Part shown: one piece after another, positions 10,290 to 21,222 of the stretch
Layout: every line of letters starts with the position of its first letter
How positions within the stretch are numbered: position 1 is the stretch's first letter
Assembly: GCA_013400115.1 (NCBI GenBank)
Contig: VXBP01003693.1
Coordinates: forward strand, 1-64,000
Length of the DNA: 64,000 nt
Origin: Rhinopomastus cyanomelas
Lineage: Eukaryota > Chordata > Aves > Bucerotiformes > Rhinopomastidae
Direction: 5' to 3'
Notes under the pieces: generated by a model
The model's input: the letters and a program-made list of their open reading frames with translations, nothing else
Told to the model about the DNA's origin: nothing
Database searches by the model: none
Position numbers and translations under genes: made by a program

Positions 10290-11219
10290 GAGGCCCTACA
10301 TACAGTAGAGCTGGTCACCCAAGATGCAGATAAGGCCGAGGTCCTCAATAACTACTTTGCCTCTGTCTTCATTGGCAAGGACTCTGGTCACACCCACCAT
10401 GTTATGGAGGACAAAGGCAGGGACTGGGAAAGGGAGGATACCTCAACTGTAGTTGAGGAGCAGATTCAAGACTACCTAAAGAACCTGAAGGTGAACAAGT
10501 CCATGGGACTGGATGGGATTCACCCACAGACCCTGAAAAAGCTGGCAGATGAAGTTGTGAAGCCATTGTCCATCATATTTGAAAAGTCATGGCAGTCTAG
10601 TGAAGTTCCCCCTGGCTAAGGCAGGCAGATAATAAAGGGTTGATAGGTGATGGCTAACACAGCTTCACCAATGGCAAGTCCTGAGTGACCAACCTGGTGG
10701 CCTTTTACGATGGGGTCATAGCCTCAGTGGACAAAGACAGAGGAACAGATGTCATCTACCTCGACCCATCCAAAGCATTTGATTCTGTCCCATGTGACAT
10801 TCTGATCTCTAAACTGAAAGGATATTGATTCGATGGATGGACCACTCATTGGATAAGGAGCTGGCTGGACAATCGCACTCAAAAGGTTGTGACCAATGGC
10901 TCAGTGTCCAAATGGAGAGATGTGAGGAGTGGTGTTCCTCAAGCTCTGGCACTAGGACCAGTGTATTTCACATCTTTGCCAGTGGCATGGGCAGTGGAAC
11001 TGAATGCACTCTCAGTTAGTTTGCTGATGACACCAAACTGTGTGGTGAAATTGACATACCGGAGGGAAGGGAGGCCAGCCAGAGAGACCTTGACAGGCTT
11101 GAAAGGTGGGCTTGTGCAAACTGCATGAAGTCCAACAGGACCAAGTGCAAGGTTCTGCACCTGGCTTGAGGCAATCAAGAATACAGACTGGGAGGAGAAA
11201 GGCATGTTCCCAAGTTCAA
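10290..11219 (+). mobile_element. Old CR1 ORF2 remnant, reverse-transcriptase region
   Basis: Decayed plus-strand CR1. Recognisable landmarks in order: DADKAEVLNNYFASVF, then KNLKVNKSMGLDGIHPQ (10,290-10,615), an internal deletion of the finger/palm region near 10,616-10,640, LVAFYDGV, DSVP, a WLDNRTQKVVTNG-like block, and the polymerase motif FADDTKL at 11,020-11,040, followed by a RDLDRLERW-like block. Stops and frameshifts break it throughout, and the 3' end is missing. A relative lies at 52,127-53,333. The reverse transcriptase cannot be functional. Confidence 0.9.
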
Positions 11220-11384
11220 AACTTGCAGCTGGCAAGGGCCATGTGATTTTTAGGTTTGTTTCTTTTTAACCTGAGGTCATAAAGTCTTCTCTTTATTGCA
11301 TTTTTCCCCAGTTTGATTGATTTGGACTGGTAAAAGACAAGGCAAGGACTTCTTCCAAGTCCTTTCTTGATCGTGTCCCTAAGC

Positions 11385-11656
11385 CAGGGGTCCTCAAACC
11401 CCATCCCATGGGCTGGATACGGCCCCCCAGGGTGTCCAATCTGGCCCACCAGTCGGCCGGTATTTACTCCTCACTCCACCGAGTAGCCACAGCTGATTTC
11501 TTCCTGCCGACTGCGCGGTGGGGCTGGGCAGCTCCTCCGTCTCGCCCTCCCACTCCCAGGCAGGACAAGCCAGGCAGCACAAACTATAGCCCGGCCCCCA
11601 ACTCTGTCTGAGGGACAGTGAACCAGCACCCTGTTTAAAAAGTTTGAGGACCCCTG
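11385..11656. mobile_element. hAT-type MITE (Charlie-like)
   Basis: A 272-bp element with perfect 15-bp terminal inverted repeats CAGGGGTCCTCAAAC, flanked by 8-bp sequences that agree at 5 of 8 positions (CCCTAAGC and CCCCCAAC), as expected for a decayed hAT target-site duplication. There is no transposase frame, so it would have been moved in trans. The CAG...CTG termini and 8-bp target site fit the hAT superfamily; the subfamily name is uncertain. Confidence 0.82.
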
Positions 11657-11922
11657 CCCCCAACCATCATCGCTCCAGCAGTGCCTTTCAGGAAAGACTT
11701 GCGAACTCCCTCCTGCCCCAGCTGTCATCTCCTCACAGTCCTGCTGTTGCCAGCTTGCAGCTCCTGTGCCGGGTGGCAGCAGCCCAAGGAGCAGGGGGAT
11801 GTCTGGCTCCACTCCCTGTGCCTAACACTGCCCCCCTCTGCAGCTCTGTTGGAAGGGAGTTTGTTGAAAGGGAGACAAAGCAATTGTGCTTAATGCAGAG
11901 TAAATAGAGCAGACCCTGACGA
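11657..11922. other. Short unique stretch
   Basis: GC-rich non-repetitive sequence between the MITE and a CR1 copy. Overlapping open frames on both strands reflect composition rather than a gene. Confidence 0.5.
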
Positions 11923-12273
11923 CTTAGGGGTGACCTCATCAATGTCTATAAATATGTGAAGGGTGAGTGTCAGGAGGATGGAGCCAGGCTCTGCTCGGTG
12001 TCATCTAGCCATAGGATGAAGGGCAATGGGTGTCAGCTGGAACTAGGAGGTTCCACATAAATCTGAGAAGGAACTTCTTCCCAGTGAGGGTGACAGAACA
12101 CTGGAACAGGCTGCCCAGGGGGGTTGTGGAGTCTCCTTCACTGGAGATGTTTAAGACCCACCTGAATATGTTCCTATGCGACTTGGTGTAGGTGCTCCTG
12201 CTGTGTCAGGGGGATTGGACTGGATGATCTTTCAAGGTCCCTTCCAATCCCTAATGATTCTGTGATTCTATGA
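11923..12273 (+). mobile_element. CR1 3' copy
   Basis: Begins at TTAGGGGTGACCTCATCAAT, the RLRGDLIN region of ORF2, and runs to the octamer end. A one-base loss near 12,045 and other changes break the frame. Young family. Confidence 0.92.
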
Positions 12274-13693
12274 TGACTTTCTTTCCATTGTATGGTGAGT
12301 TCTGTGTGTTTTCCCAGCTGTTTTGTGGGGATTTTACAGCACGTGGGAATGGATCAGAGATTTTAATGGAGATGGTGCTTTAACATTCTTAAGGTTTCCT
12401 CGTGCTGATGCTGTAGTTGCCCCCAGGTTTGAAGCACTAAAAGCTTCATCTATTCTATAATCCACTGAATCAGCAAAGGGAGAAAAAAGGAGAGACCAAG
12501 ATACTGTTTTCTGATCTGTGCTGTAATCCTGTAAATGAAAACCCAGCTCTTTCTGAAAGAACTCCTAAGTGATAACAGCCTTATCAATACTACATCCACG
12601 GTTTAACCTGTGCCCGGGTGTGTCCTGTGCCTGTGTTAAGGGAAAGCTCTGTTGACTCTGGATTTGCAGCAAAGCACACACTACTTTCATGGGATTAGAA
12701 ACCCATATACTGTGGTCTTGTGAAATTGGTTTGCTCTCTTGGCATGTTTGAACTTCTTGAGGAAGTGAAGGGCTTAGTCTGTGAAGGGCTCTGCTCACTT
12801 CATGTCTTTGTGCTCCAAGTACTGAGGCAGCAGGTTCCTCGGGAGATCTGGTCTCTGTCCACTTTGGGTTTATTTATGACACGTGTCTGCCTGCCTTTCC
12901 CTCTCTGCATCCAATACCTGGAAGAAAAAAGAAAGGGGGGAAAAGCAAAGAAATAGTGATTCTACAAACCACATCCCCTAATCTTTATTCAGGGCTAGAC
13001 TGATAGTTTAAGGCAGAATTTCACAGTCAATTAAACGGCAAGCTGCAGTGCCAGGAAGGCTATCTCAACATCAGCAGGGAGAGTGTCCTCTCAAGACACT
13101 ACCACCCTCTTGGATTTTGTAGGAGCTCTGCTACCCTTTTAGTGACTTTTTTAGATTAAGAAATGCAAGCCATGGCCAAATGTTTCCTAACCTTATGGCC
13201 TCCACCAGGCCACGCCAATCAATGTGTTTGCCTTCTGGCTTCTCAAGCCTGAGTTTTTGTCTAAGTTTGCATTGCAAGCCCACCTGACAAAGTCCTTGTT
13301 TCCACGCAGGTTACACGAACGGCCACCAGCACTGCAGCAAAGTCACGCTAGGACATTTCTTAACAGAATCGTGTCCCTACACACTCCGGACAGGATCAGG
13401 CTGTATTGCTGCTGTCCTACTGCACCACATAGGATGTTGACTGAAAAGGAGCAAAAGTCTTCTTATCCAGTCTCTGGAAAAGTCTGCAGTCAAAACCCAC
13501 AAGTTTTATTGATGAAAAGGACATGTGAAAACACAGTTTGTGATCCCTGATTCGGATGCCACCGTTAGGGTCACTCTAGGATCGAGTTCATCAGGGGTGA
13601 TGGGTTCCTCCTACTCAAGAGGAGTGGTCTGAAGCACGGATTCTTCTCTCTCTCCATGCAGTAGTGTGCTTAGGCTGGCTGGCTACATGTTAG
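12274..13693. other. Unique stretch, no gene seen
   Basis: Non-repetitive AT-richer DNA. The open frame 13,224-13,550 (108 codons) has no recognisable motif. Confidence 0.55.
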
Positions 13694-13888
13694 ATCATAG
13701 AATCATTAAGGATTGGAAGGGACTTGGTGCCATGGTCTAGCCTTGAGCTCTGTGGTAACAGGTTGGACTTGATGATCTATGAGGTCTCTTCCGACCTTGG
13801 TAATACTGTGATACTGTGATACTGTGACCTCGAAAGGTCATCTAGTCCAATCCTCCTGCCACAGCAGGATCACCTAGACCAAGTCATA
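13694..13888 (-). mobile_element. CR1 3' fragment split by a nested insertion
   Basis: Minus-strand CR1 present in two pieces, 13,694-13,723 and 13,828-13,888. Joined in thought they give the usual tail ending; the break falls inside the GGGACCTCGAAAG block. Confidence 0.88.
13724..13827 (+). mobile_element. Nested CR1-like 3' end with ATACTGTG octamers
   Basis: A 104-bp plus-strand insert containing GGTTGGACTTGATGATCT, then AGGTCTCTTCCGACC and three ATACTGTG octamers. This is the tail of another CR1 subfamily inserted into the minus-strand copy. At most 2-3 bp are duplicated at the target. Confidence 0.8.
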
Positions 13889-13920
13889 CAGTCAGTCAGG
13901 GTTAGAAGGGACCACCATAG
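13889..13920 (-). mobile_element. Short CR1-like tail
   Basis: CAGTCAGGGTTAGAAGGGAC resembles the 3' end of the CR1 subfamily at 7,781. Too short to be sure. Confidence 0.45.
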
Positions 13921-14504
13921 AGTCATTGAGAACCTCAGCCTTTTCCATGTCACCTGTGACCAAATTATATCATCCCGTGAGCAAAGGTAGCTCCTAGATG
14001 AAAGTCAAGGTGCCCAGAGAATGATCAGAGAACTGGAAATAGTTCCTCAGAACATCCCCTGGCACAAAGCCACACATGGGATGTTTTTAAAAGTTGGGTG
14101 GTGCTTCTCCCTTAAATACAGGTGATTTTACTCACCAAAGCTATTTTTCAATTCCCAGCATAACATACAGAGATGCAATGGAAGGGAAGAGAGTGAACAT
14201 AGAGCTTAAATTTAACCTCCACAAGCAGCAGAATCATCAGCTTTTCAGGTCCACAGGCACAAGAGAGTTTCATTAAATTGGAGTGGAGGAGATTTTGGCA
14301 GAAGGTTTTTCTGATGTAAAAGATGACTACATGCTCAACTAGAGCAGGAAGCCACGGGACTCAGCCATTAAAGGTCTGTCAGCAAGAGGTTAAACAACTG
14401 GTTTGGTTTGTATTAAGAAATAAAGTCTGCTGAAGTAAGATGGGGCTGCTCTGTGGTTACAAAAGGAATGTCCCAACACTGATCTCTAGGCACTAAAGTT
14501 GAAG
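13921..14504. other. Unique stretch, no gene seen
   Basis: AT-rich, non-repetitive, with no reading frame of interest. Confidence 0.55.
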
Positions 14505-14640
14505 AATCATAGCACCATTCAGGTTGGAAAAGACTTTTAAGATCATTGAGTCTCCCCATTCACCTAACCACACCAAGGCCATCTCTGAAGCATGTCCTTA
14601 AGCTCCACATCCACACAACAGTTAAACACCTTCAGGGATG
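14505..14640 (-). mobile_element. Older CR1 3' fragment
   Basis: Minus-strand CR1 of the subfamily with AGGTTGGAAAAGAC at its tail, extending to CACCTTCAGGGATG. Most of it (from 14,517) is repeated at 14,932 on the far side of a younger CR1. Confidence 0.8.
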
Positions 14641-14667
14641 TCAATTTGTCTTCTTCCTACTGCTCTT
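14517..14667. repeat. 151-bp direct repeat, left copy
   Basis: Matches 14,932-15,082 with about 12 differences in 151 bp. It starts inside the older CR1 and ends in unique sequence exactly where the younger CR1 begins. Confidence 0.85.
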
Positions 14668-14931
14668 CTCAGTGTCATCTAGTGATAGGATGAGGGGCAA
14701 TGATTGTGAGCTGGAACATAGGAGGTGCCACATAAATATGAGAAGGAACTTTTTCCCAGTAAGGGAGACAGAGCACTGGAAGGGGCTGCCCAGGGGGGTT
14801 GTGGAGTCTCCTTCACCAGAGATGTTCAAGACCTGCCTGGATGTGATCCTGCTGTTGTAGGGGGATTGGACTGAATGATCTTTCAAGGTCCCTTCCAATC
14901 CCTAATGATTCTATGAATCTGTGATTCTAGG
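14668..14931 (+). mobile_element. CR1 copy inserted between 151-bp direct repeats
   Basis: 5'-truncated young-family CR1 starting at the SVSSSDRMRGNDCELEHRR region and ending in octamer variants. ORF2 is nearly open but lacks part of the HLDVFLCDLV end, through a short deletion before GTGATCCTGCT. Its two boundaries coincide with the ends of the flanking repeats. Confidence 0.92.
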
Positions 14932-15082
14932 ATTTAGGTTGGAAAAGACCTTTAAGATCATTGAGTCTCCCCATTCACCTAACTGTACCAAGCCCACCTC
15001 CGAAGCATGTCCCTAAGCTCCACATCCACACAACATTTAAACACCATCAGGGATGTCAATTTGTCTTCTTCTTACTGTTCTT
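14932..15082. repeat. 151-bp direct repeat, right copy
   Basis: Right-hand copy of 14,517-14,667. It lacks the terminal octamer of the older CR1 seen left of the first copy, as a target-site or tandem duplication starting inside that element would. Confidence 0.85.
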
Positions 15083-15756
15083 GCAACAAGCAGGATTCAG
15101 GGTGGGAGGTGTCTTGCACAGCATTGGGAAATGGTTGAGTTGATTACTCTGGACTTGGGAGAAAATTTTCCGTCATGCTAAGGATGTGTGAGCGCAGGGC
15201 AATAGCAGAAGTCTGAGTGGGCACTCTGTTACTCGACGAGGGCTGCTGAAAAGCCGTTTCAGTTAATGAATTACACGACACCAACCTGGAAACCAGGCAG
15301 CCGAGCGCCGTCTGACACGGGTTTACCAACCTGGTAACAGATCTTTCAGAATGAATGTGAAATAAGTAAATATTTGTAAGAAATTCCAGGAAGTGCAGTG
15401 AATGGAGGTTGCAGGCAGCGTGAGAAAGCAGAGGTGGTACAATGTCATGTCTGGCTGTGCACCTGTTTGTGCATCCCTCCTGTGGTATCCCCTGCAACCA
15501 TCTGCGGCTGTTGCCTGCCTTGTCCGGGCTCTGGACAGGGGCCGTGTTTGTAGCTCGGTTCAAACGTTGTCAGCACTCAGCTCGGAGCTGTACAGGCTCT
15601 TGCTGTTTCTCATATTCACTGTTTGGCACTGGAAAGCCTTATACAGCCTTGAGTTGGAAGTTACACTATTCAGCTTGTACTGACTGACTGACTTACAACC
15701 ACTTGCTGTGAAGGGTTTAGACAAAGGCTTCAAAAACCTCTCAGTGTTGTTGAGTA
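15083..15756. other. Unique stretch, no gene seen
   Basis: Overlapping frames on both strands near 15,144-15,690 have no recognisable domain. Confidence 0.5.
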
Positions 15757-16430
15757 GAATCATAGAATAGTAGAATTACTATGGATTGGAAGGGACCTCG
15801 AAAGATGATCTAGTCCAATCCGCCTGCAACAGCAGGATCACCTAAACCAAGTCACACAGGAACCTGTCCAGTCGGGTCTTGAATATCTCCAGAGAAGGCG
15901 ACTCCACAACCAAACTGGGCAACCTTTTCCAGTGCTCCGTCACCCTCACCTTGAAGAAGTTCCTTCTCAGGTTGATGTGGAACCTCCTATGTCCCAGCTC
16001 ACACTCATTGCCCCTCATCCTATCACTACATGACACTGAGAACAGCCCAGCTCCATCCTCCTGACACCCACCCCTCAAATATTTGTAGACATTAATGAGG
16101 TCACCCCTCAGTCTCCTCTTCTCCAAGCTAAAGAAACCCAGCTCCCTCAGCCTCTCCTCATAAGGGAGGTGCTCCACCTCCTTCATCAGCCTCGTTGCCC
16201 TACGCTGGACTTTCTCCAGCAGCTCCACATCCCTCTTGAACTGAGGAGCCCAGAACTGGACACAATACTCCAGATGTGGTCTCACCAGGGCAGAGTAGAG
16301 AGGCAGAATAACCTCTGTTGATCTGCTAACCACCCCTCTTCTGATCCACCCCAGGATGCTGTTGGCCCTCTTGGCTACAAGAGCACATTGCTGGCTCATA
16401 GTCATCCTGCTGTCCACCAGGACCCCCAAG
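15757..16430 (-). mobile_element. CR1 copy with 195-codon open ORF2 end
   Basis: One of the best-preserved young copies. On the minus strand the frame is open for 195 codons (16,429 to 15,842): GVLVDSRMTMSQQ, RANSILGWIRRGVV, RPHLEYCVQFWAPQFKRD, RRLRGDLINVYKYLRGGCQ, RRNFFKVRVTEHWKRLP and the terminal FLCDLV, followed by the tail and octamers. This is the part of ORF2 downstream of the reverse-transcriptase domain; endonuclease and catalytic motifs are absent through 5' truncation. The open frame over 588 bp indicates recent insertion. Confidence 0.95.
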
Positions 16431-16619
16431 TAGAGACTGGTCAGTTTTTCTATCTCACACCATACTTCACAATTTCATTTTACTTCTTTCTTTTAGAAGT
16501 TCCATCTACAGGTGGGTTCAGCCTGGCAGACTCTCCTTTGCTGGGCAAAAGAATGAGTAGTCTGTGAGTTGTCTGTCTAGAGGTGTGAATTAGGTGCTGG
16601 CATGCTTGACACCCCCGGT

Positions 16620-17094
16620 TTAAGAGGGACAGGGATCTGCTGGAGAGGGTCCAGCAGAGGGCTACGAGGATGATTAGGGGACAGGAGGGCATGGCTTATG
16701 AGGAGAGGCTGAGGGACTTGGGGCTTTTTAGTCTGGAGAAGAGAAGACTTAGGGGAGATTTGATCAATGTTTATAAGTACCTGAAGGCTGGCCAGGAGGG
16801 GGGGGACAGGCTCTTTCCACTTGCTCCCTGTGATAGGACAAGGAGCAATGGGTGTAAGTTGCAGCAGAGGAGGTTCTGCCTCAACACAAGGGGGAACTTC
16901 TTTGCTGTGAGGGTCACAGAGCACTGGAACAGACTCCCCAGGGAGGTCGTGGAGTCTCCTTCTCTGGGGACTTTCAGGGCCGCCTGGATGCGTTCCGTGT
17001 TAGATAGTTTTGTCCTGCTCTGGCAGGGGGTTGGTCTCGATGATCTCTTGGGTCCCTTCCAACCCCTAACATCCTATGATCCCATGATCCTATG
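16620..17094 (+). mobile_element. CR1 copy of a distinct subfamily
   Basis: Plus strand, starting at KRDRDLLERVQQRATRMI-like sequence. It differs from the main family in KYLKAGQEGGDRLFPLAPCD, CLNTRGNFFAVRVTEHWNRL and the tail (GTTGGTCTCGATGATCTCTT), with terminal repeats of ATCCTATG instead of ATTCTATG. The frame is open from 16,670 to about 16,980, then lost near the end of ORF2. Confidence 0.92.
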
Positions 17095-18550
17095 AAAACC
17101 ATCTCTGGGCATGCTCTGGAGGATGGCTTTTAGATACCAAAAAGGTAACGTGAGATAACACATAAATAGAGATTTTGAAACCCCAAATTTGGCCTTAGAA
17201 ACGTAAAAGAGTAGTGGTCAATACTTCAAGGGCCACGTCGCTGTCGCTTGTCTGTATGGAGCTTAGCCCAAGGTTGCCTTTGAGTCCTCACCAGATTTCA
17301 CTTGCACTCGTTGCCAAGAATTTCAGGCTGCAGGGACTAGAGGACTTCCAGTTCCCAAATAACATGGACCACGATGTAAGCCCGTGCCAGTCTTGGGGAA
17401 GTGACTGAATTCATTGTGTTTTGGTACCTGAGTTGTAAATATTTACATGTGTCTTGCAGTGCCAGCTCTAACCACACAGGGGATAGACCTTAGGGTTTTT
17501 CTAGATCTTCCTTTTAGCCTCAAAAACCTGATCTGAGATCTTGATGTGAGAGATTTAAAACTAGGGGCATAAATGCATCTAACATCACAGGGAGCATCAA
17601 AGAGCACAGTTGCTTTGCCTGAGAATAACCTGAAGGAAAGAGGCACCCCTGCCTCTGAGCTGACATGTCTGGGACACTTCAGTAGTGTTTGAGTAGGAAC
17701 CTTGTCCTGTACCACCACCACAAACTTTTGCCATGGAATTGGTGGGACTGGATCACCCTTAACTTCCAGAAATTTCTTTGCAGAGAAGCCAGGGGCAAGG
17801 CAGTGCTCACCTTTCACAAAAAAGAACAACTTGGAGAGAGAGGATGAATTTGCATGTGTCCCAGGCACAGGGGGTTTTGGAACAAACCTTCCCAACTTTT
17901 TGGAACACAACTCTTGGAACATAATCAAGTGATTTTGTTGCAGGAGTTGTTTCATAAGTCCTGTTGTGTTATACGATGCCTCTGGTCCTATGTGTTTACT
18001 TTTAATTTACATTGTTAGCTCTGTTTATTGCCTTTTATTAAAGTTATAAAAACCAAGTGTATTGTTTTGGAGTCATGTTATGAGAACGATGAACACCAAC
18101 GTGTGGAATAACCTAGATAAATAAACTGAAAGTAGTCGATGGCTTCTGTGCTCAGAAGCACCTTATTTGGATTTCTTGCGTGGGAGTATTTAGTTGCCAA
18201 CGACAGGATATTGACGATCACAGATGCACTTAGCTGAAAGGATTCTGTGTGCTGTGCATTAAATAGAAAGTGCATTGCATAAAGGCTCTGGCAGGGTGTT
18301 TGGGGGGTTTTAACTCTTTTGTCACTCCTTTCAATGGATGAGTGCGCACCCTGCGATACGGCGCGTCGTGAGCCAGCTAAATGCAGACACATGTTTGTTA
18401 AAGGAAAAACATCAGCTTTCAGTGACTTAAAGTCTCGCAGATCTGCTGATACAAACTGCTTCAGCCGTGCGAACCAGTCCACCCATCTGTTGTGTTTTAT
18501 GCTTTCCAGTTTTTAGTCAGAGATCCATTATGCAGATCCTATCACATCTC
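17095..18550. other. Unique stretch with unrecognised 170-codon frame
   Basis: No transposon recognised. A minus-strand frame at 17,443-17,955 is open for 170 codons (contains PVPPIPWQKFVVVVQDKVP), without a family I know and without clear splice sites or a poly(A) context. It is recorded as an open frame, not a gene. Confidence 0.45.
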
Positions 18551-18620
18551 CAGGGGGATTGGACTAGATGATCTTTCAAGGTCCCTTCCAATCCCCAATG
18601 ACTCTATGATTCTATGATTC
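18551..18620 (+). mobile_element. CR1 3'-terminal fragment
   Basis: Only the last 70 bp: GGATTGGACTAGATGATCTT, the CAAGGTCCC block and octamers. It forms a tail-to-tail pair with the next copy 40 bp away. Confidence 0.88.
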
Positions 18621-18659
18621 CTAGGTAATGCAGTCCATAGGTCAGCTTGAGGTTTTGAG

Positions 18660-19079
18660 TCATAGAATCACAGAATCATTAGGGATTGGAAGGGACCTCG
18701 AAAGATCATCCAGTCCAATCCCCCTGCCACAGCAGGATCACCTAGACCAAGTCACACAGGAACACATCCAGGTGGGCCTTGAAAATCTCCAGAGAAGGAG
18801 ACTCCACAACCAAACTGGGCAGCCCCTTCCAGTGCCCTGTCACCCTCACTGGGAGAAAGTTCCTTCTCAGGTTGATGTGGAACCTCCCATGTCCCAGCTT
18901 ACACCCATTGCCCCTCGTCCTATCACTAGATGACACCAAGAACAGCCCAGTTCCATCCTCCTGACACCCATCCTTCACATATTTGTAGACATTAATGAGG
19001 TCACCCCTCAGTCTCCTCTTCTCCAAGCTCAAGAGACCCAGTTCCCTCAGCCTCTCCTCGTAAGGGAGGTGCTCCACCT
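18660..19079 (-). mobile_element. CR1 copy with open ORF2 end
   Basis: Minus-strand young CR1 from octamers to the VEHLPYEERLRELG motif, where it is truncated. The frame is open across the whole ORF2 part (19,080 to 18,742). The lysine/arginine-rich and NLRRNF blocks are intact. Confidence 0.94.
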
Positions 19080-19788
19080 TAGTCCAGTCTGTAGCATTTA
19101 TAGGAGCTAGAAGGCCTCTCAAAAGACACTTTATTCATACATAAAGCCTAACTGTAGGACATTTCTGCCTTAATAATCACCGCTCTGTCACATTTCAGAA
19201 AAGCTTTGGCGTTCTCATCGTTCCTCTGCGCCAGCCATTCTGCTGCACCTGTTTCTTTTTTCCTTCATGTTCCTTTTTTCCTCCCTAGTTTCCTCACAAG
19301 TGTCTGTTTTCACAGGTTTTATCTCTCTGCATTTTGTTCCACCATCTGACACCCTGTATCATCTCTGGGATGTGTCTCTACAGCCCAGACTTTCACACTT
19401 GCTGCTCATTTGTCATTTTGATCCTACCCTCTACTCCAGAACACAGTTACCTTTGTGTTCTTGACTTTTCCAGCAGATGTCTTTGTCTGACCTAAGTGTT
19501 TCCCAGTATGTGTAAGCTTCTCCCCAATTCCTATATCTAATAACCTCATCCCCCCCCAGTTCTGTTGATCTTGTTGAACAACTTGGCTCCACCAAACGAA
19601 GTACTTCTTTCCTTGCATGATTCTTCCCCTCCTTATTCTCATCTTATCCAGCATATTGGTACCGCCACCTCCTTTTACACAGCTTCTGTAAACATGTGTT
19701 TTCCTTTGCCAAATGCCTCAAGGTGTAGTGATGAAGACCAGCTCAGGATAGGATGGATATGACCATTTCAGCCCTAATGACTGTATAG
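19080..19788. other. Unique stretch, no gene seen
   Basis: Pyrimidine-rich stretches near 19,240-19,300 and 19,600-19,660; no gene evidence. Confidence 0.5.
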
Positions 19789-19920
19789 TCACAGAATCAC
19801 CCAAAAAAGACACCTAAGATCAGCTGATAGTGACAAGCCCTTGACTAATCCATATCCTTCAGTGCCATGTCTATCGTGACTCTTAAACGGCACCAGGGAT
19901 GGAGACTCCACCACCTTCAT
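19789..19920 (-). mobile_element. Very old CR1-like tail
   Basis: TCACAGAATCACCC at the left, a gap, then CACCAGGGATGGAGACTCCA: the spacing and the GGGATGGAGACTCCACC block fit an old CR1 subfamily. Heavily diverged. Confidence 0.55.
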
Positions 19921-20308
19921 ATACCTGATAACCGGTTCAGTAAAGACATTTTGATGCTTGATAACCAAAGCATCACTCCCACAGTCTCTTAAATCCTTCC
20001 CCAGATGTGTGATACAAGGTTGTGGCCATTAAAAGAGAAATATGGATCCATGGTGAGATGCCCTCTGGTCTTGTGATGCATAAGGTTAAATGACCCAGTT
20101 CTGAGGACAGAGGATGCTGCATCACAGTTGCTGCAGCTGGGAAGAGCAACGCAGACAACATGCAAAACAGGAATGCAATCATTTGCTGATTCTCCCCAGC
20201 CTTCCTAAAGCTTCTGTGAGAGTTACCCAGTTTGATAAACCTCCTAGCAACATCCAGTGAAAATTCAGACTCCAAAAATTAAATTATCATTTCTTAAAAC
20301 TGCTCTTA

Positions 20309-20396
20309 GAATCATAGAATCATTAAGGATTGGAAGGGACCTTGAAAGATCATCTAGTCCAATCCCCCTGCCACAGCAGGATCACCTAGACCAAGC
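20309..20396 (-). mobile_element. CR1 3'-terminal fragment
   Basis: Young-family tail (ATTAAGGATTGGAAGGGACC to CACCTAGACCAAG), truncated after 88 bp. Confidence 0.9.
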
Positions 20397-20726
20397 CCCC
20401 TTCCCGGTGTCCTTGCCTGCTCATTTTCTCCCATTCCCACCCCGATGTGAACATCTCTGAACCACTCTGTCCCATGCTGCAGGTTCTGGAAGTCGGGTTC
20501 AAAAACACTCAAAGTGGCTCCACACGAAAACACAACTCATTTGCTTTACTGAAGAGCAACCCTTGGGTGCTTGGGCCGTGTCGACATGGCATGCTTCATC
20601 GCTTGGGATCCAGTGGTACTGGTGACAGCTGGGCACTTTGTTCTACTCAAACTTGAAGAAGCTTTAGTCTTTGAACTACGTGGTGTGAACTCCTAAGAAA
20701 TGTTTTTCCTTAACGAAGAGGAGAGT

Positions 20727-21222
20727 ATCATAGAATCATAGAATCATAAGGGATTGGAAGGGACCTCGAAAGATCACCTAGTCCAATTCCCCTGACACAG
20801 CAGGATCACCTAGACCAAGTCACACAGGAACACATCCAGGTGGGTCTTGAACATCTCCAGAGAAGGAGACTCCACAACCTCCCTGGGCAGCCTGTTCCAG
20901 TGCTCCAGTCACCCTCACTGTGAAGAAGTTCCTTTTCAAGTTGATGTGGAACCTTCTATGTTCCAGCTCACACCCATTGCCCCTAGTCTTATCACTACAT
21001 GACACTGAGAAGAGCCCAGCTCCCTCCTCCTGACACCTACTCCTCAAATATTTGTAGACATTAATGAGGTCACCCCTCAGTCTCCTCTTCTCCAAGCTCA
21101 AGAGACCCAGCTCACTCAGCCTCTCCTCATAAGGGAGGTGCTCCACCTCCTTTATCATCTTCATTGCCCTTCTCTGGAGCCTCTCCAGCAGCTCCACATC
21201 CTTCTTGAACTGAGGAGCCCAA
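20727..21222 (-). mobile_element. CR1 copy with one-base frameshift
   Basis: Minus-strand young CR1 from octamers to APQFKKDVELLERLQRR. An extra A in GTGCTCCAGTCACCC (near 20,905) shifts the frame near the end, so the reading frame ends out of register with FLCDLV. The rest of the ORF2 segment is open. Confidence 0.94.
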
